This document shows, in pieces, positions 16,104 through 25,081 of a DNA stretch of 64,000 nt; the first letter of the stretch is position 1, and every line of letters begins with the position of its first letter. The position numbers and the translations under genes are program-made. Origin of the DNA: Paludibacter jiangxiensis (GTDB lineage Bacteria; Bacteroidota; Bacteroidia; Bacteroidales; Paludibacteraceae). The notes under the pieces are model-generated. The model worked only from the letters and a program-made list of their open reading frames with translations. It did no database searches and was not told where the DNA came from. The DNA is taken from positions 310,001 to 374,000 of the forward strand of contig NZ_BDCR01000001.1 of assembly GCF_001618385.1 (NCBI RefSeq). Direction: 5' to 3'.

Positions 16104-16574
16104 TCAAATTAAAATTATTACACAATCAAAAAAATTAAATTTCTACTACACATCTTTTTTGCCTCTCTGTGTCATCAGTGCTTTTATCTGATACCTCATA
16201 GCAGTTCTGCACCTAACACCAACTTGCAATAAAAACAATTTTGAGATTCGACGCTCAAACCATCCGGAACAGTTCCCCGTTGAATTCGATGTAAAGGTAT
16301 AGCGATACCTGAAACCTTAAAAATCAAATAGATGAATAGGCGAATAAGATCGACCATCGAGCCATTTGTATCGACGTATGTATTTGACAATCTGGATTTA
16401 CAGGTACAAAAACGTCCCCTTTTAGCACAAATGTTTCCAAAAATCTTAGCATAAATCAACAATCAGATGTCTTCAAAGAAAATTTTTCGATTGAAATATC
16501 CGAACAAACAGAGCCCGCATTACCGTTGGCAAAGCAATAATATCAACCCGCATTTTCCCAATACGGTCAAAAAA
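16104..16574. other. Gene-poor intergenic region
   Basis: No convincing gene in these 471 bases. A minus-strand frame of 88 codons (16196-16462) shows no signal, family motif or plausible composition and is probably chance. A small hairpin (AGGTAT/ATACCT, 16295-16310) is present. The sequence could be decayed coding DNA, but no family could be named. Confidence 0.55.
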
Positions 16575-16608
16575 AATGAGGCTACCTCATTTTCGAGATA
16601 GCCTCATT
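16575..16608 (-). terminator. Terminator of the S37-like peptidase gene
   Basis: The stem pairs 16575-16584 with 16599-16608 and has extra pairing inside. On the minus strand it is followed by eight T residues, a textbook intrinsic terminator 11 bases past the stop codon. Confidence 0.92.
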
Positions 16609-16619
16609 GCTCTAAGTCA

Positions 16620-17909
16620 TTATTTCATTTCCGGATTCGCGACCGGGATTCCCCATCGCTCCAACGTTGCTATAAAGCTCTTTTTTTCGTCGGGTGTCAT
16701 ATTTACAAAACGAGCGGTGCGGTGATTCTTCCCTTTAAGTATAAACCATTTTGCATCCACCTTATCGGACGGTGAAACTCCCGTTGCACTCCAGGTATCA
16801 AACGATCCGTTGATGTAGATCATCCGGTTGCCTTCTTTCGCAATCCATTCGTTTGCTTTTTTCAGTAAAGTATCGTCAAAATGCACCGGAATCCGCTTCG
16901 GCACAATTGCCGCATAAGGATGCGGCTGCAATGGAAGGGCTTTCAGATCATTTTTAAACGGCTCTGTACGGTAACCATAATAGCCCATCTCGGTCGCTGC
17001 CTGATAATAGTGAGATAAATAGTAGTCAATATGATCTTCACTATACGATTTTATATCGCTTGTCTTAAGCAGGTATTGCGTGGCTGCCAGCAGCGAAGAG
17101 GATTCCGAAGGTATATCATCGCAGGATGTATAATATTGCCAAAAGGCAAAAGGCAATTCCAACACGCTGTATTCGAAGGCTTGTTCCAAAGTAAGGGTAG
17201 AAAACTTCAGACCAGCACCGTCGCTATACATCTGCAACAAAGGAAGAACCTCTTTGCGGTGTTTCAGCATCCGTTTCTGAAAGGCAAACAACTTTTGCCG
17301 ACAGACTTTGGATCCAATGGTATCAAGAAAAGCATAGAGACGTTTATCTTCATATTCACGATTTAACGGAGCAACATACGGGATCGCCACATCCACATCA
17401 TTGGGATAGAAATATTTATAGAAAATAGTCGTTGATCCGCCTTTGCTGATGCCGGTGCTGATCCATTTACCTGCATAGATCTTTTTGAAAATTTCATTGA
17501 TATGATGCAAGTCGGCTGTTGCCTGTTCCAGATTCAGATAAGTGTAATCGAGGCTATCCGGCAGACTTTTACCAAAATAGCGATGTTCAATGGACAATTG
17601 GTTTGCATCCAACAGTTTCGACAACTCATTTTTATACGGTTTATCCTGATTATATCCCGAAAGGTACATCACCATCGGCTTCTCAAAACTTTTATGACTC
17701 AGAAACGCCCGTTGATAGAAGTAGCCTTTCTCCGGATGCCGGTGATCCAACGGCTGTTTAATTTTCAACTCAAACGTATCGGCTTTCCCGATCTCTTTGA
17801 AAATCACATCGGGCAAATCGTACAACGCATTCTCAATAGTCACTTTTTGAGCCTGTACCTGCCAGCAGACACAGAAGATCAACAACAAATTCAATACAAT
17901 CTTTCTCAT
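16620..17909 (-). CDS. Secreted S37/S28-type prolyl peptidase (tripeptidyl-aminopeptidase-like)
   Basis: The 429-residue protein has a signal peptide (1-20, ending QVQA) and an alpha/beta-hydrolase-like catalytic domain. The nucleophile Ser155 lies in GISKGG. The Asp in FDTWSATG and the His in GKNHRTA near the C-terminus complete a triad, in the layout of the PS-10/S37 family. Members release N-terminal peptides in the periplasm or outside the cell. There is no T9SS sorting domain. The upstream -7 box (17970-17977) and own terminator make it monocistronic. Confidence 0.82.
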   Translation of the reverse strand: MRKIVLNLLLIFCVCWQVQAQKVTIENALYDLPDVIFKEIGKADTFELKIKQPLDHRHPEKGYFYQRAFLSHKSFEKPMVMYLSGYNQDKPYKNELSKLLDANQLSIEHRYFGKSLPDSLDYTYLNLEQATADLHHINEIFKKIYAGKWISTGISKGGSTTIFYKYFYPNDVDVAIPYVAPLNREYEDKRLYAFLDTIGSKVCRQKLFAFQKRMLKHRKEVLPLLQMYSDGAGLKFSTLTLEQAFEYSVLELPFAFWQYYTSCDDIPSESSSLLAATQYLLKTSDIKSYSEDHIDYYLSHYYQAATEMGYYGYRTEPFKNDLKALPLQPHPYAAIVPKRIPVHFDDTLLKKANEWIAKEGNRMIYINGSFDTWSATGVSPSDKVDAKWFILKGKNHRTARFVNMTPDEKKSFIATLERWGIPVANPEMK

Positions 17910-17938
17910 TATTCACTTTTTAAACGTAACACAAAACG

Positions 17939-17961
17939 AAAGCCCGATTCAACCGGGCTTT
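17939..17961. other. Hairpin in the leader of the peptidase gene
   Basis: AAAGCCCG (17939-17946) pairs with CGGGCTTT (17954-17961) around 7 bases, between the -7 box and the ATG of the peptidase gene. It has no T-run on the minus strand, so it is a leader structure and not an obvious terminator. Confidence 0.5.
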
Positions 17962-17969
17962 ACCTTCCA

Positions 17970-17977
17970 CAAAGATA
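17970..17977 (-). promoter_or_regulatory. Probable -7 box of the S37-like peptidase promoter
   Basis: TATCTTTG on the minus strand, 61 bases from the ATG and just after the etf operon terminator. Confidence 0.5.
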
Positions 17978-18007
17978 AAGAAAACTCACCACTTCGCCAG
18001 AACACAA

Positions 18008-18038
18008 AAGAGGTTGCCCGATGACCGAACAACCTCTT
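18008..18038 (-). terminator. Terminator of the etfB-etfA-acyl-CoA dehydrogenase operon
   Basis: AAGAGGTTG (18008-18016) pairs with CAACCTCTT (18030-18038) around a C/G-rich loop; on the minus strand it is followed by TTGTGTT. It is 31 bases past the acyl-CoA dehydrogenase stop. Confidence 0.75.
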
Positions 18039-18069
18039 CTCCTCTATTTATTAATTAACGCTCTCTTTT

Positions 18070-19788
18070 TTATTCCTGATCGCTGTTTTTGTACAAGCCA
18101 ACGTTGTCGATCTGGAAGCCATCAATAAATGCCAGGTGTTTGGTGATTTCTGCAGCAGCAAAATTGCTGTAGATTTCAGCCGAACGGGCAAACATATCGT
18201 CACGCGAAGCATCGATAATCAACAGGTTGCTCATCACCAAATGACCTGCAATTTCGACCAAACGGCGAGCCATGAAGTCGTGGTACTCGGCATTTTTCGG
18301 TTCGGTTACCTTCGCAATAGCTTTTTCGAGGCTGTCGGTAAAACTAACCAAGCGATTACGCAATCCTTCGAAAGCAGGGTTGATTGGTTGAGCTTCGTAC
18401 TGACGCAGTTTGGCAACGTAAGCACCATTGGTTACGAAACGGATAGCAGCCACTACCTGCAACTGCGATGTTCCTTCGTAAATGGTAAGGATACGTGCGT
18501 CACGATAGATACGTTCGCAAGCGTAATCTTTCATAAAGCCGGAACCACCGTGAACCTGGATGGAGTCGTAAGCATTCTGGTTGGCATATTCACTGGCAAA
18601 CATTTTTACCAGCGGAGTCATCATGTCGGCCAATTTTTGGTATTCCTTGGCATCCATACGTTCTTCTTTGCTTAACGGACGTTCGTCGGCAATAGTGCCA
18701 TATGCTTTGTAAACATCCACAAAACGGGTACATTCGTACAACAAGGCACGGGCAGCATCCACTTTGGCTTTCATGATGGCCAGCATTTCGAATACCGCAG
18801 GGAATTCGATGATAGCTTTGCCGAACTGAGCACGGTCTTTAGCATACGCCAACGCTTCGTCGTAAGCAGCCTGAGCAACACCTACCGATTGAGCACCTAC
18901 ACCAAGACGAGCACCGTTCATCAGCGACATCACATATTTAATCAACCCCATTTTGGGTTCACCCACCATTTTGGCAGGAGTATTTGTAAACACGAGTTCG
19001 CAGGTTGGAGATCCTTTGATACCGAGTTTATTTTCGATACGACGCACTTTCATTGAGCTGTCGAACTGGTTGTCAACAACAAAATAAGAAAGACCGCGGC
19101 CATCTGATGTACCGGCTTCAGAACGTGCCAACACCAGTTTAATCTGAGCGTCACCATTGGTAATGAAGCGTTTCACACCGTTGAGCAACCATATCTTTTT
19201 CTTTTCGTCGTAAGTAGCTTTCAACATCACGGCCTGAAGGTCGGAACCGGCATCCGGTTCGGTCAGGTCCATCGAGCAGGTTTCACCCTGATTGATGCGG
19301 GGCAAAAACTCTTCGCGAATCTCTTTCGAAGCAAATTCATGGATAGTTTCTGCACAGTCCTGTAAACCCCAGATGTTAGCAAAACCTGCATCGGCACGCG
19401 ATACGATTTCACCGGTCATCACGTAAGGCACCATCGGGAAGTTCAAACCTCCGTATTCGCGGGGCAAAGAGATACCGTAAACGCCGGCTTTCTTCAAAGC
19501 TTCGTGATTTTCCTGTGTTCCGCGGGCATATACCACACGGTTGTCAACTACGTGAGGACCTTCATGGTCAACATCTTCGGCGTTTGGAGCGATAATGTCG
19601 CCACAAATTTCGCCGATGATCTCCATCACGTGGTTGTAACTATCGATAGCGTCCTCAAAATCCTGAGGAGCATAGTCGAATGTATCTTTTTCACGATAGT
19701 TCTGCTCTTTGAGCGCCACTATCTTTTCCATCAACGGATGAGTAAGATGGAATTTGAGTTCGGGTTTATCTAAATAGAAATTTGCCAT
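18070..19788 (-). CDS. Acyl-CoA dehydrogenase, long form
   Basis: The 572-residue FAD enzyme oxidises acyl-CoA to enoyl-CoA, or runs in reverse in fermentation, with ETF as electron partner. The N-terminal helical domain, the middle beta domain with DLTEPDAGSDL and the FAD/CoA segment, and the C-terminal helical domain with RAQFGKAI and QVHGGSGFMKDY are all present. The catalytic Glu lies in IYEGTSQLQ. After this come about 130 further residues, longer than the usual 380-residue enzymes, as in the long acyl-CoA dehydrogenases of Bacteroidota. It is the last gene of the etf operon (90 bases after etfA). Confidence 0.92.
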   Translation of the reverse strand: MANFYLDKPELKFHLTHPLMEKIVALKEQNYREKDTFDYAPQDFEDAIDSYNHVMEIIGEICGDIIAPNAEDVDHEGPHVVDNRVVYARGTQENHEALKKAGVYGISLPREYGGLNFPMVPYVMTGEIVSRADAGFANIWGLQDCAETIHEFASKEIREEFLPRINQGETCSMDLTEPDAGSDLQAVMLKATYDEKKKIWLLNGVKRFITNGDAQIKLVLARSEAGTSDGRGLSYFVVDNQFDSSMKVRRIENKLGIKGSPTCELVFTNTPAKMVGEPKMGLIKYVMSLMNGARLGVGAQSVGVAQAAYDEALAYAKDRAQFGKAIIEFPAVFEMLAIMKAKVDAARALLYECTRFVDVYKAYGTIADERPLSKEERMDAKEYQKLADMMTPLVKMFASEYANQNAYDSIQVHGGSGFMKDYACERIYRDARILTIYEGTSQLQVVAAIRFVTNGAYVAKLRQYEAQPINPAFEGLRNRLVSFTDSLEKAIAKVTEPKNAEYHDFMARRLVEIAGHLVMSNLLIIDASRDDMFARSAEIYSNFAAAEITKHLAFIDGFQIDNVGLYKNSDQE

Positions 19789-19878
19789 GGCTTAGTGTTT
19801 AGCAGTGAGGTGGTCAGGATGTGAAGTTGTGAGTCAATTACTCACTTTTTCACAGTCTCGCTTTCTCACCATCTGTTT

Positions 19879-20898
19879 TTACTTGCTGTTCTGTTTGTAA
19901 TACTTGATCATTTTCGGCACTACGTCTTCCACATTAGCAGTAATCACGTAGTCGGAAATTGCATTGATCGGAGCGTTTTCGTCATTGTTAATGGCAATGA
20001 TGATGGAACTTTCCTGCATACCGGCAATGTGCTGAATCTGACCGGAAATACCACAGGCAATATACAATTTAGGGCGAACGGTAACCCCGGTCTGACCGAT
20101 TTGCATATCATGTTCGGCGAAACCTGCATCGACAGCAGCACGCGAAGCGCCTACTTCACCACCCAAAACGGTAGCCAGTTCTTCAAGCAATTTGAAGTTC
20201 TCTTTCGAACCCATACCGTAACCGCCAGCTACGATAATAGGAGACGATTTCAGGTTGCTCTTCGATTTTTCCATGTGGCGTTCGATCACGCTGACCACAA
20301 AGTCAGAATCGCTTACATATTTTGCCACTTCGAGGTTAACAACTTCACCTTTGTAGTTGGCATCAAAAATTTCTTTCTTCATCACACCTTCGCGAACGGT
20401 AGCCATCTGTGGGCGGCATTCGGGGTTGATGATGGTTGCCACGATGTTACCACCGAAAGCAGGACGGATCTGATAAAGAAGATCGGTATACGATTTACCC
20501 TCTTTTTTATCTTCATGATCACCAATTTCGAGAGCGGTACAGTCAGCTGTCAATCCGCTGAACAGAGCAGAAGAGACGCGGGGACCAAGGTCACGACCTA
20601 TGCTGGTAGCACCCATCAGGGCGATTTGCGGTTTTTCTTCCTTAAAAAGATTGACCAATACCGAAGTATGAGGCAATGATGTGTAAGGATAGAGGCGGGC
20701 GTCGTCGGCAAGGTACAATTTGTCGACACCATATTGGAAAACCTGAGCACCAATGCCATCCAGCTGAGAACCGACAGCAAGTGCTTCGAGTTTACATTTC
20801 AGTTTAGTTGCCAGAGAACGGGCCTTGGTAAGCAGTTCAAGGCTTACATCGGCAACAACACCCTCTTCAATTTCGAGATAAACTATAATATTGTTCAT
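19879..20898 (-). CDS. etfA: Electron transfer flavoprotein alpha subunit
   Basis: The 339-residue FAD-binding subunit of ETF accepts electrons from the acyl-CoA dehydrogenase encoded next to it. The C-terminal FAD domain has the ETF-alpha signature: VAGGYGMGSKENF, RAAVDAGF, GQTGVTVRPKLYIACGISG and AINNDENAPI. I chose the ATG at 20898 (MNNIIVYLEI); a start at 20949 adds 17 residues with no family similarity. It lies 67 bases after etfB. ETF here could be classical or bifurcating; the sequence seen does not settle it. Confidence 0.95.
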   Translation of the reverse strand: MNNIIVYLEIEEGVVADVSLELLTKARSLATKLKCKLEALAVGSQLDGIGAQVFQYGVDKLYLADDARLYPYTSLPHTSVLVNLFKEEKPQIALMGATSIGRDLGPRVSSALFSGLTADCTALEIGDHEDKKEGKSYTDLLYQIRPAFGGNIVATIINPECRPQMATVREGVMKKEIFDANYKGEVVNLEVAKYVSDSDFVVSVIERHMEKSKSNLKSSPIIVAGGYGMGSKENFKLLEELATVLGGEVGASRAAVDAGFAEHDMQIGQTGVTVRPKLYIACGISGQIQHIAGMQESSIIIAINNDENAPINAISDYVITANVEDVVPKMIKYYKQNSK

Positions 20899-20965
20899 GT
20901 TTTTCGTTTTTGTTTTGTTTATGAGACAGTTATACGACCCAAAGGTCATCTATCCCGACAATTGA

Positions 20966-21838
20966 TTATCCGATTGTGTGGTTTGCAATAAGTTCTTTCA
21001 TCAACTCATCGATTTCGCTGTCTTTACCAGCCAGGCGTTTGCTCTCTTTGGCCTGAAAAACAACATTCTCGATAGCTTTAACCTTTGTAGGAGAACCTTT
21101 AAGACCCAACCAGTTAACATCGGTTTGAATATCATTCACGCTCCATTCTGTAATATTCAGATAAGGACGTTTGTCAAACATGAACATGTAATCATCGTTT
21201 TGTTCCTGACGTTCGGTAACCGTTTTGGCGTGGTGGTATTTCATCACCAACTTGGCATGACGCGGACGACAGTCAGGAGCAGAACCGTTGACGGTAATCA
21301 GAATTGGCAATTTACCTTCAACCACTTCCACACCACGTTCGAGGCGACGTTTTACGGTAATTTTACCATCTTTTACGTCGAGAATTTCTTCTGCATAAGT
21401 AATTTGCGGCAAGCCCAGTTTTTCGGCCACCTGAGGACCTACCTGAGCAGTGTCACCGTCGATTGCCTGACGACCGCAAACAATTACGTCTACTTCTGGA
21501 AGATTTTTGATTGCGCAGGAGAGCGCGTAAGAAGTTGCAAGTGTGTCAGAACCGGCAAAAGCACGGTCTGTAAGAAGGTAACCGTTGTCGGCACCCCGGT
21601 AGAGGCTTTCGCGGATAATTTCTGCGGCACGTCCGGGGCCCATGGTCACGATGGTAACGGTGGAACCTTCGAAACGGTCTTTCAATCGCAAAGCTTGCTC
21701 GAGAGCATTCAAGTCTTCGGGGTTATAAATCGCAGGCAGAGCTGCACGGTTTACCGTCCCGTCGGCTTTCATGGCGTCCTTACCCACATTGCGGGTATCC
21801 GGCACTTGTTTTGCTAATACTACAATTTTTAGACTCAT
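20966..21838 (-). CDS. etfB: Electron transfer flavoprotein beta subunit
   Basis: The 290-residue partner of EtfA begins MSLKIVVLAKQVPDT and carries the EtfB hallmarks: alternating strands, a nucleotide-binding CGRQAIDGDTAQVGP segment, and the recognition-loop region. It is the first gene of the three-gene operon. A long open frame on the opposite strand (20978-21817) is a shadow of its codon usage. A -7-like TATTTTTG (21972-21979) on the minus strand may be its promoter. Confidence 0.95.
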   Translation of the reverse strand: MSLKIVVLAKQVPDTRNVGKDAMKADGTVNRAALPAIYNPEDLNALEQALRLKDRFEGSTVTIVTMGPGRAAEIIRESLYRGADNGYLLTDRAFAGSDTLATSYALSCAIKNLPEVDVIVCGRQAIDGDTAQVGPQVAEKLGLPQITYAEEILDVKDGKITVKRRLERGVEVVEGKLPILITVNGSAPDCRPRHAKLVMKYHHAKTVTERQEQNDDYMFMFDKRPYLNITEWSVNDIQTDVNWLGLKGSPTKVKAIENVVFQAKESKRLAGKDSEIDELMKELIANHTIG

Positions 21839-21981
21839 AAGGTTTCTGGTTTGATATATAAATTTATTGTCTCTCTACACAAAAACAGGGCCCGATCATG
21901 CTTAATAAAGCGCATGCAAAGGACTCTGCCGCTAACAGCCAAAACTGTCGCATCCAAAAATTTAGGGATTGCAAAAATAGC

Positions 21982-22018
21982 AAAAGCCCGCCGAAATGGA
22001 AAGTTTCGGCGGGCTTTT
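21982..22018 (-). terminator. Terminator of the GNAT gene
   Basis: A perfect 15-bp stem (21982-21996 with 22004-22018) closes a 7-base loop. It lies between the GNAT gene and etfB on the same strand and so insulates the etf operon. Confidence 0.88.
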
Positions 22019-22130
22019 ATTGTTAAAACTCTTTATTATCAACTATTCCCGTGTCAATTTGCACCCAGATCCGCCTTTATCCAAAAAGCGGAATATCATT
22101 CATACAGCTATAAAACAGACAATTACGCTT

Positions 22131-22655
22131 TCATCCCAAGGCATCAAATCTGCACTCTTCTTTAGGTTTGAATGACCGGCGCAAACCTCTTTCCATCAGT
22201 TTCAGTTCCATTTTCACGTTAGCACGGTAATTGTGAAAATCGGTTTTGGGAACCATGTAAAATCCGAACCTGATATACATGTTAATTGCAGCATGAAGCC
22301 GGGTATTTGAGTACAACACCAGTTTGCGCATCCTCATTCTTTTAGCTTTGGCAATCACACTTTTCATCAGCAGAGTACCAATACCAAGCTCCCGGTAAGC
22401 TTCTGCCACTGCCATTTTGCCCAGTTCGTACACATACGGATCTACCCGCATCAGCGCACAGGTTCCCACAATCACATTGTTCAACCGGGCAAAGAAAATA
22501 TACCCGCCATTTCCAATAACGGCCTCGTCCGGTTGATTCAGGACGGCTTCGTCGGTCGGTTCAATCCAGAAATATTTCTGTATCCACGCGCAGTTCAATC
22601 GCTTAAAATCTTCTTTATACCGATCGGAATATTCTATAATTTCAATTTTACTCAT
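22131..22655 (-). CDS. GNAT-family N-acetyltransferase
   Basis: The 174-residue protein has the GNAT core: motif D/A strands, VYELGKMAVAEAYRELGIGTLLM with the acetyl-CoA pyrophosphate loop (Y-R-E-L-G-I-G), and the late motif NTRLHAAINMYIRFGF. The substrate is unknown; related proteins acetylate amino acids, antibiotics or ribosomal proteins. It has its own promoter and terminator, so it is monocistronic. No toxin partner or regulator is adjacent. Confidence 0.87.
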   Translation of the reverse strand: MSKIEIIEYSDRYKEDFKRLNCAWIQKYFWIEPTDEAVLNQPDEAVIGNGGYIFFARLNNVIVGTCALMRVDPYVYELGKMAVAEAYRELGIGTLLMKSVIAKAKRMRMRKLVLYSNTRLHAAINMYIRFGFYMVPKTDFHNYRANVKMELKLMERGLRRSFKPKEECRFDALG

Positions 22656-22703
22656 CTTTCATTCTCATTAAATTACCCCAAAATCTTCACTCTCTGTTCA
22701 AGG

Positions 22704-22731
22704 CAAAGATAATTTAGAGAGCGACGCACAA
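22704..22731 (-). promoter_or_regulatory. GNAT gene promoter
   Basis: On the minus strand TTG (22729-22731), 17 bases, then TATCTTTG (22704-22711), matching the Bacteroidota consensus; leader about 40 bases. Confidence 0.6.
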
Positions 22732-22858
22732 TATTACACAACAATAAAGGTTTCATTAAGAGAACATTCCAAATCAGTCATTGTTTTCGTCATGAAGCAA
22801 CGCATTATTCCGCCAAATAACAATTACAGATATTTATGCACTTCGTATTCGGTTATCG

Positions 22859-22866
22859 TATATTTG
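22859..22866 (+). promoter_or_regulatory. Probable -7 box for the arginine-module genes
   Basis: TATATTTG lies 50 bases upstream of the first amidinotransferase-family gene. No TTTG at the normal distance was found. Confidence 0.45.
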
Positions 22867-22915
22867 TAAATACAACACAGCTAATCTTTGAGTCTCAAAC
22901 CTTACCGCTACCCGT

Positions 22916-23830
22916 ATGAATCTGAATATCAAAGATGAAACATCAACGTTAAAAACCGTCGTGCTCGGGCAACCCGGCTCACTCGGTTCCGTTCCAACCT
23001 TGCGTGAAACTTTCGACGCAAGATCTTACGAGTCTGTATCCTTAGGCGTTTACCCGACAGAAGAAGCCGTCAAAAAAGAGATCGACGCGTTCGAAGAAAT
23101 CCTGCTCCGATATAACGTGCAGGTATTCCGCCCCGAAACGCTGGAAAACTGCAATCAGATTTTCGCCCGGGATGTAGCCATTGTCATCGACGACAAAATC
23201 ATCAACTCCAACATTATTCCTGATCGTGAAGATGAAAAAGAGGCTTACAAGAATATCTACAACCAAATAGCATTCAACAAAATATACAATCTCCCCGAGA
23301 AGGCTCATTTCGAAGGCGGCGATATCATACTGAAGGGCGACACCGTATTTGTCGGCATTTACACCGCCCCCGACTATCCGCAAACCAAAACTGCGCGAAC
23401 GAATCTCTACGCGCTTCATTTTCTACGGGAACTCTTTCCGGGGAAGGAGTTTATTCCGCTCGAACTGCGCAAACACGACACCGACCCAAGAAAAGGAGTT
23501 TTACATCTCGATTGCACCTTTATGACCGTAGGCAGCAACAAAGCCATCATTTACAAAAATGGTTTCGCAAAAGAACATGACTATCAAATGCTTTTCGAAA
23601 TTTTTGGCAGACAAAACATATTTGAAATCGACACCGAAGAGATGTACCGGATGAACACTAACGTATTCAGCATTTCGCCTTCGATAGTTGTTTCCGAAGC
23701 CACTTTCAACCGCCTCAACCGACACATGGAAACAGAATGGGGCTTAACTGTCGAAAAGATTCCGTATCAGGAAATCGCAAAAATGGGAGGCCTGCTCCGC
23801 TGTTCTACATTACCTTTAATCCGCGAATAA
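22916..23830 (+). CDS. Arginine deiminase / dimethylargininase superfamily enzyme
   Basis: The 304-residue protein has the catalytic set of the guanidino-modifying pentein fold: an acidic residue in FARD (83-86), EGGD (133-136), His197 in HLDC, and a nucleophile Cys296 in the C-terminal RCSTLPL motif. Such enzymes hydrolyse arginine, methylated arginine or agmatine to citrulline-type products. Its place ten bases before a citrulline-hydrolase-like gene and ahead of rocD makes arginine the most likely substrate. True arginine deiminases are usually longer (about 400 residues), so the exact substrate stays open. Confidence 0.8.
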   Translation: MNLNIKDETSTLKTVVLGQPGSLGSVPTLRETFDARSYESVSLGVYPTEEAVKKEIDAFEEILLRYNVQVFRPETLENCNQIFARDVAIVIDDKIINSNIIPDREDEKEAYKNIYNQIAFNKIYNLPEKAHFEGGDIILKGDTVFVGIYTAPDYPQTKTARTNLYALHFLRELFPGKEFIPLELRKHDTDPRKGVLHLDCTFMTVGSNKAIIYKNGFAKEHDYQMLFEIFGRQNIFEIDTEEMYRMNTNVFSISPSIVVSEATFNRLNRHMETEWGLTVEKIPYQEIAKMGGLLRCSTLPLIRE

Positions 23831-23840
23831 CATCATCGAC

Positions 23841-24794
23841 ATGAAAACCGAAACATCAATTATCAACCAGCCAGACGGTTCTATCGCAAAATGCGTTTTG
23901 ATGATTGAACCCGTATCGTTTGGCTACAACAGGCAGACTGCCGTGAACAATTTTTTCCAGAAAGAGTCCGATATCTCGCCGGAAATTATTCAGCGGGATG
24001 CTTTGGAAGAGTTTCAGGCCATGACAGCGCAACTCCGGGCAAACGGAATTGAAGTCATCGTTATCAAAGACACCCTCCACCCTCACAAACCCGATTCCAT
24101 CTTCCCCAACAACTGGGTATCGTTTCACGAAGGTGGCCTGGTGGTCATTTACCCGATGTTCGCCGCAAATCGCCGTTTGGAACGCCGGATTGAAATTTTG
24201 GACATCATTGAAACCCACGGCAAAATAATCAACAACGTAAACAACATCAGCGTCTGGGAGGAAGACAAACGCTTTTTGGAAGGAACCGGAAGCCTTGTTC
24301 TTGACCGCAAAAACGGGATTGCCTATGCCTCATTGTCGGGACGTACGGATCAGTCGGCCGTGGAACAGTACTGTCGGATTTATAACTACGAACCGATCCT
24401 TTTTACAGCACGCCACACTGTCAATGGCAAACGGAAGAACGTTTATCACACCAATGTCATGATGTGCGTTGCCGACAAATTTGCCATCATCTGCCTCACC
24501 AGCATCGACGATCCGGCAGAACGAACGACCGTAACAGAATATCTCACCCGAACCGGGAAAGAAATCATTGAAATTTCGGAAGAACAGATGCATTGTTTTG
24601 CCGGAAATATGCTACAATTGCAAAACGACTCAGGCAAACGGTTTCTGGTCATGTCTCAGTCAGCGCATGACTCCCTGACAGGAAACCAAATTGACAAATT
24701 AAAATCTTTCAACGAACTGATTACATGTTCTATTCCGACCATCGAACAGGTTGGAGGAGGAAGCGTTCGTTGCATGATGGCTGAAATTCTTTAG
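23841..24794 (+). CDS. Citrulline hydrolase-like (CtlX-type) amidinotransferase-fold enzyme
   Basis: The 317-residue protein shares the pentein fold with its neighbour but is a distinct subfamily: SIFPNNW (86-92), FLEGTGS (145-151), His203 in VYHTNVM and nucleophile Cys311 near the end (GGGSVRC). The N-terminal stretch with AVNNFFQ is typical of CtlX-type proteins, which in Francisella hydrolyse citrulline to ornithine, CO2 and ammonia. Arginine dihydrolase activity is an alternative. The ATG lies 10 bases after the preceding stop, so the two are one transcript. rocD follows after a 417-base gap. Confidence 0.78.
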   Translation: MKTETSIINQPDGSIAKCVLMIEPVSFGYNRQTAVNNFFQKESDISPEIIQRDALEEFQAMTAQLRANGIEVIVIKDTLHPHKPDSIFPNNWVSFHEGGLVVIYPMFAANRRLERRIEILDIIETHGKIINNVNNISVWEEDKRFLEGTGSLVLDRKNGIAYASLSGRTDQSAVEQYCRIYNYEPILFTARHTVNGKRKNVYHTNVMMCVADKFAIICLTSIDDPAERTTVTEYLTRTGKEIIEISEEQMHCFAGNMLQLQNDSGKRFLVMSQSAHDSLTGNQIDKLKSFNELITCSIPTIEQVGGGSVRCMMAEIL

Positions 24795-24957
24795 ACGTTT
24801 TCGGCAAACATCATTTAGCAAAACAAGGACGATTTTTTGCGTCGCCGGACAAGGCCACTCCAATCTGCATGAGCAAGATATCTAAAAAACAGAACTCGAT
24901 TATTTTAATAATCAACAGACAAACCAGCCCCGAAGGGTTAATATAGAATACCAAACC

Positions 24958-25046
24958 GACGGAAAGCTGTTTGAGTGATTAGGCCAGTTACAGACGTTTG
25001 GTAACGAGAAAAAGTATCATGGCCGAGCGAGCGAGTTCTTTCCGTC
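24958..25046. repeat. 9-bp inverted repeat enclosing a smaller hairpin
   Basis: GACGGAAAG (24958-24966) is complementary to CTTTCCGTC (25038-25046). The enclosed 71 bases hold a 5-bp hairpin (GTTAC/GTAAC) and a GGCC pair. Confidence 0.5.
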
Positions 25047-25056
25047 AATGTTTTTG

Positions 25057-25081
25057 CTTACTTTTTGCGTCAAAAAGTAAG
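25057..25081. repeat. 11-bp near-perfect palindrome
   Basis: CTTACTTTTTG (25057-25067), three bases, then CAAAAAGTAAG (25071-25081). It is not at a gene end. As RNA it would be a stable hairpin; as DNA it resembles palindromic units scattered in some Bacteroidota genomes. Confidence 0.6.

Noticed and set aside
16196-16462. 88-codon minus-strand open frame in a gene gap
   Set aside because: No signal peptide, motif, or neighbour supports it and no promoter fits.
15672-16608. Similar hairpins at 15672-15707 and 16575-16608 as a dispersed repeat
   Set aside because: Both sit just past gene ends and have terminator tails; the shared GAGGCT-N-CCTCA is common in such stems.
20978-21817. 279-codon open frame antisense to etfB
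   Set aside because: It mirrors the etfB reading frame over nearly its full length; its protein has no family features and is rich in Phe, Thr and Val from reverse-complement codons.
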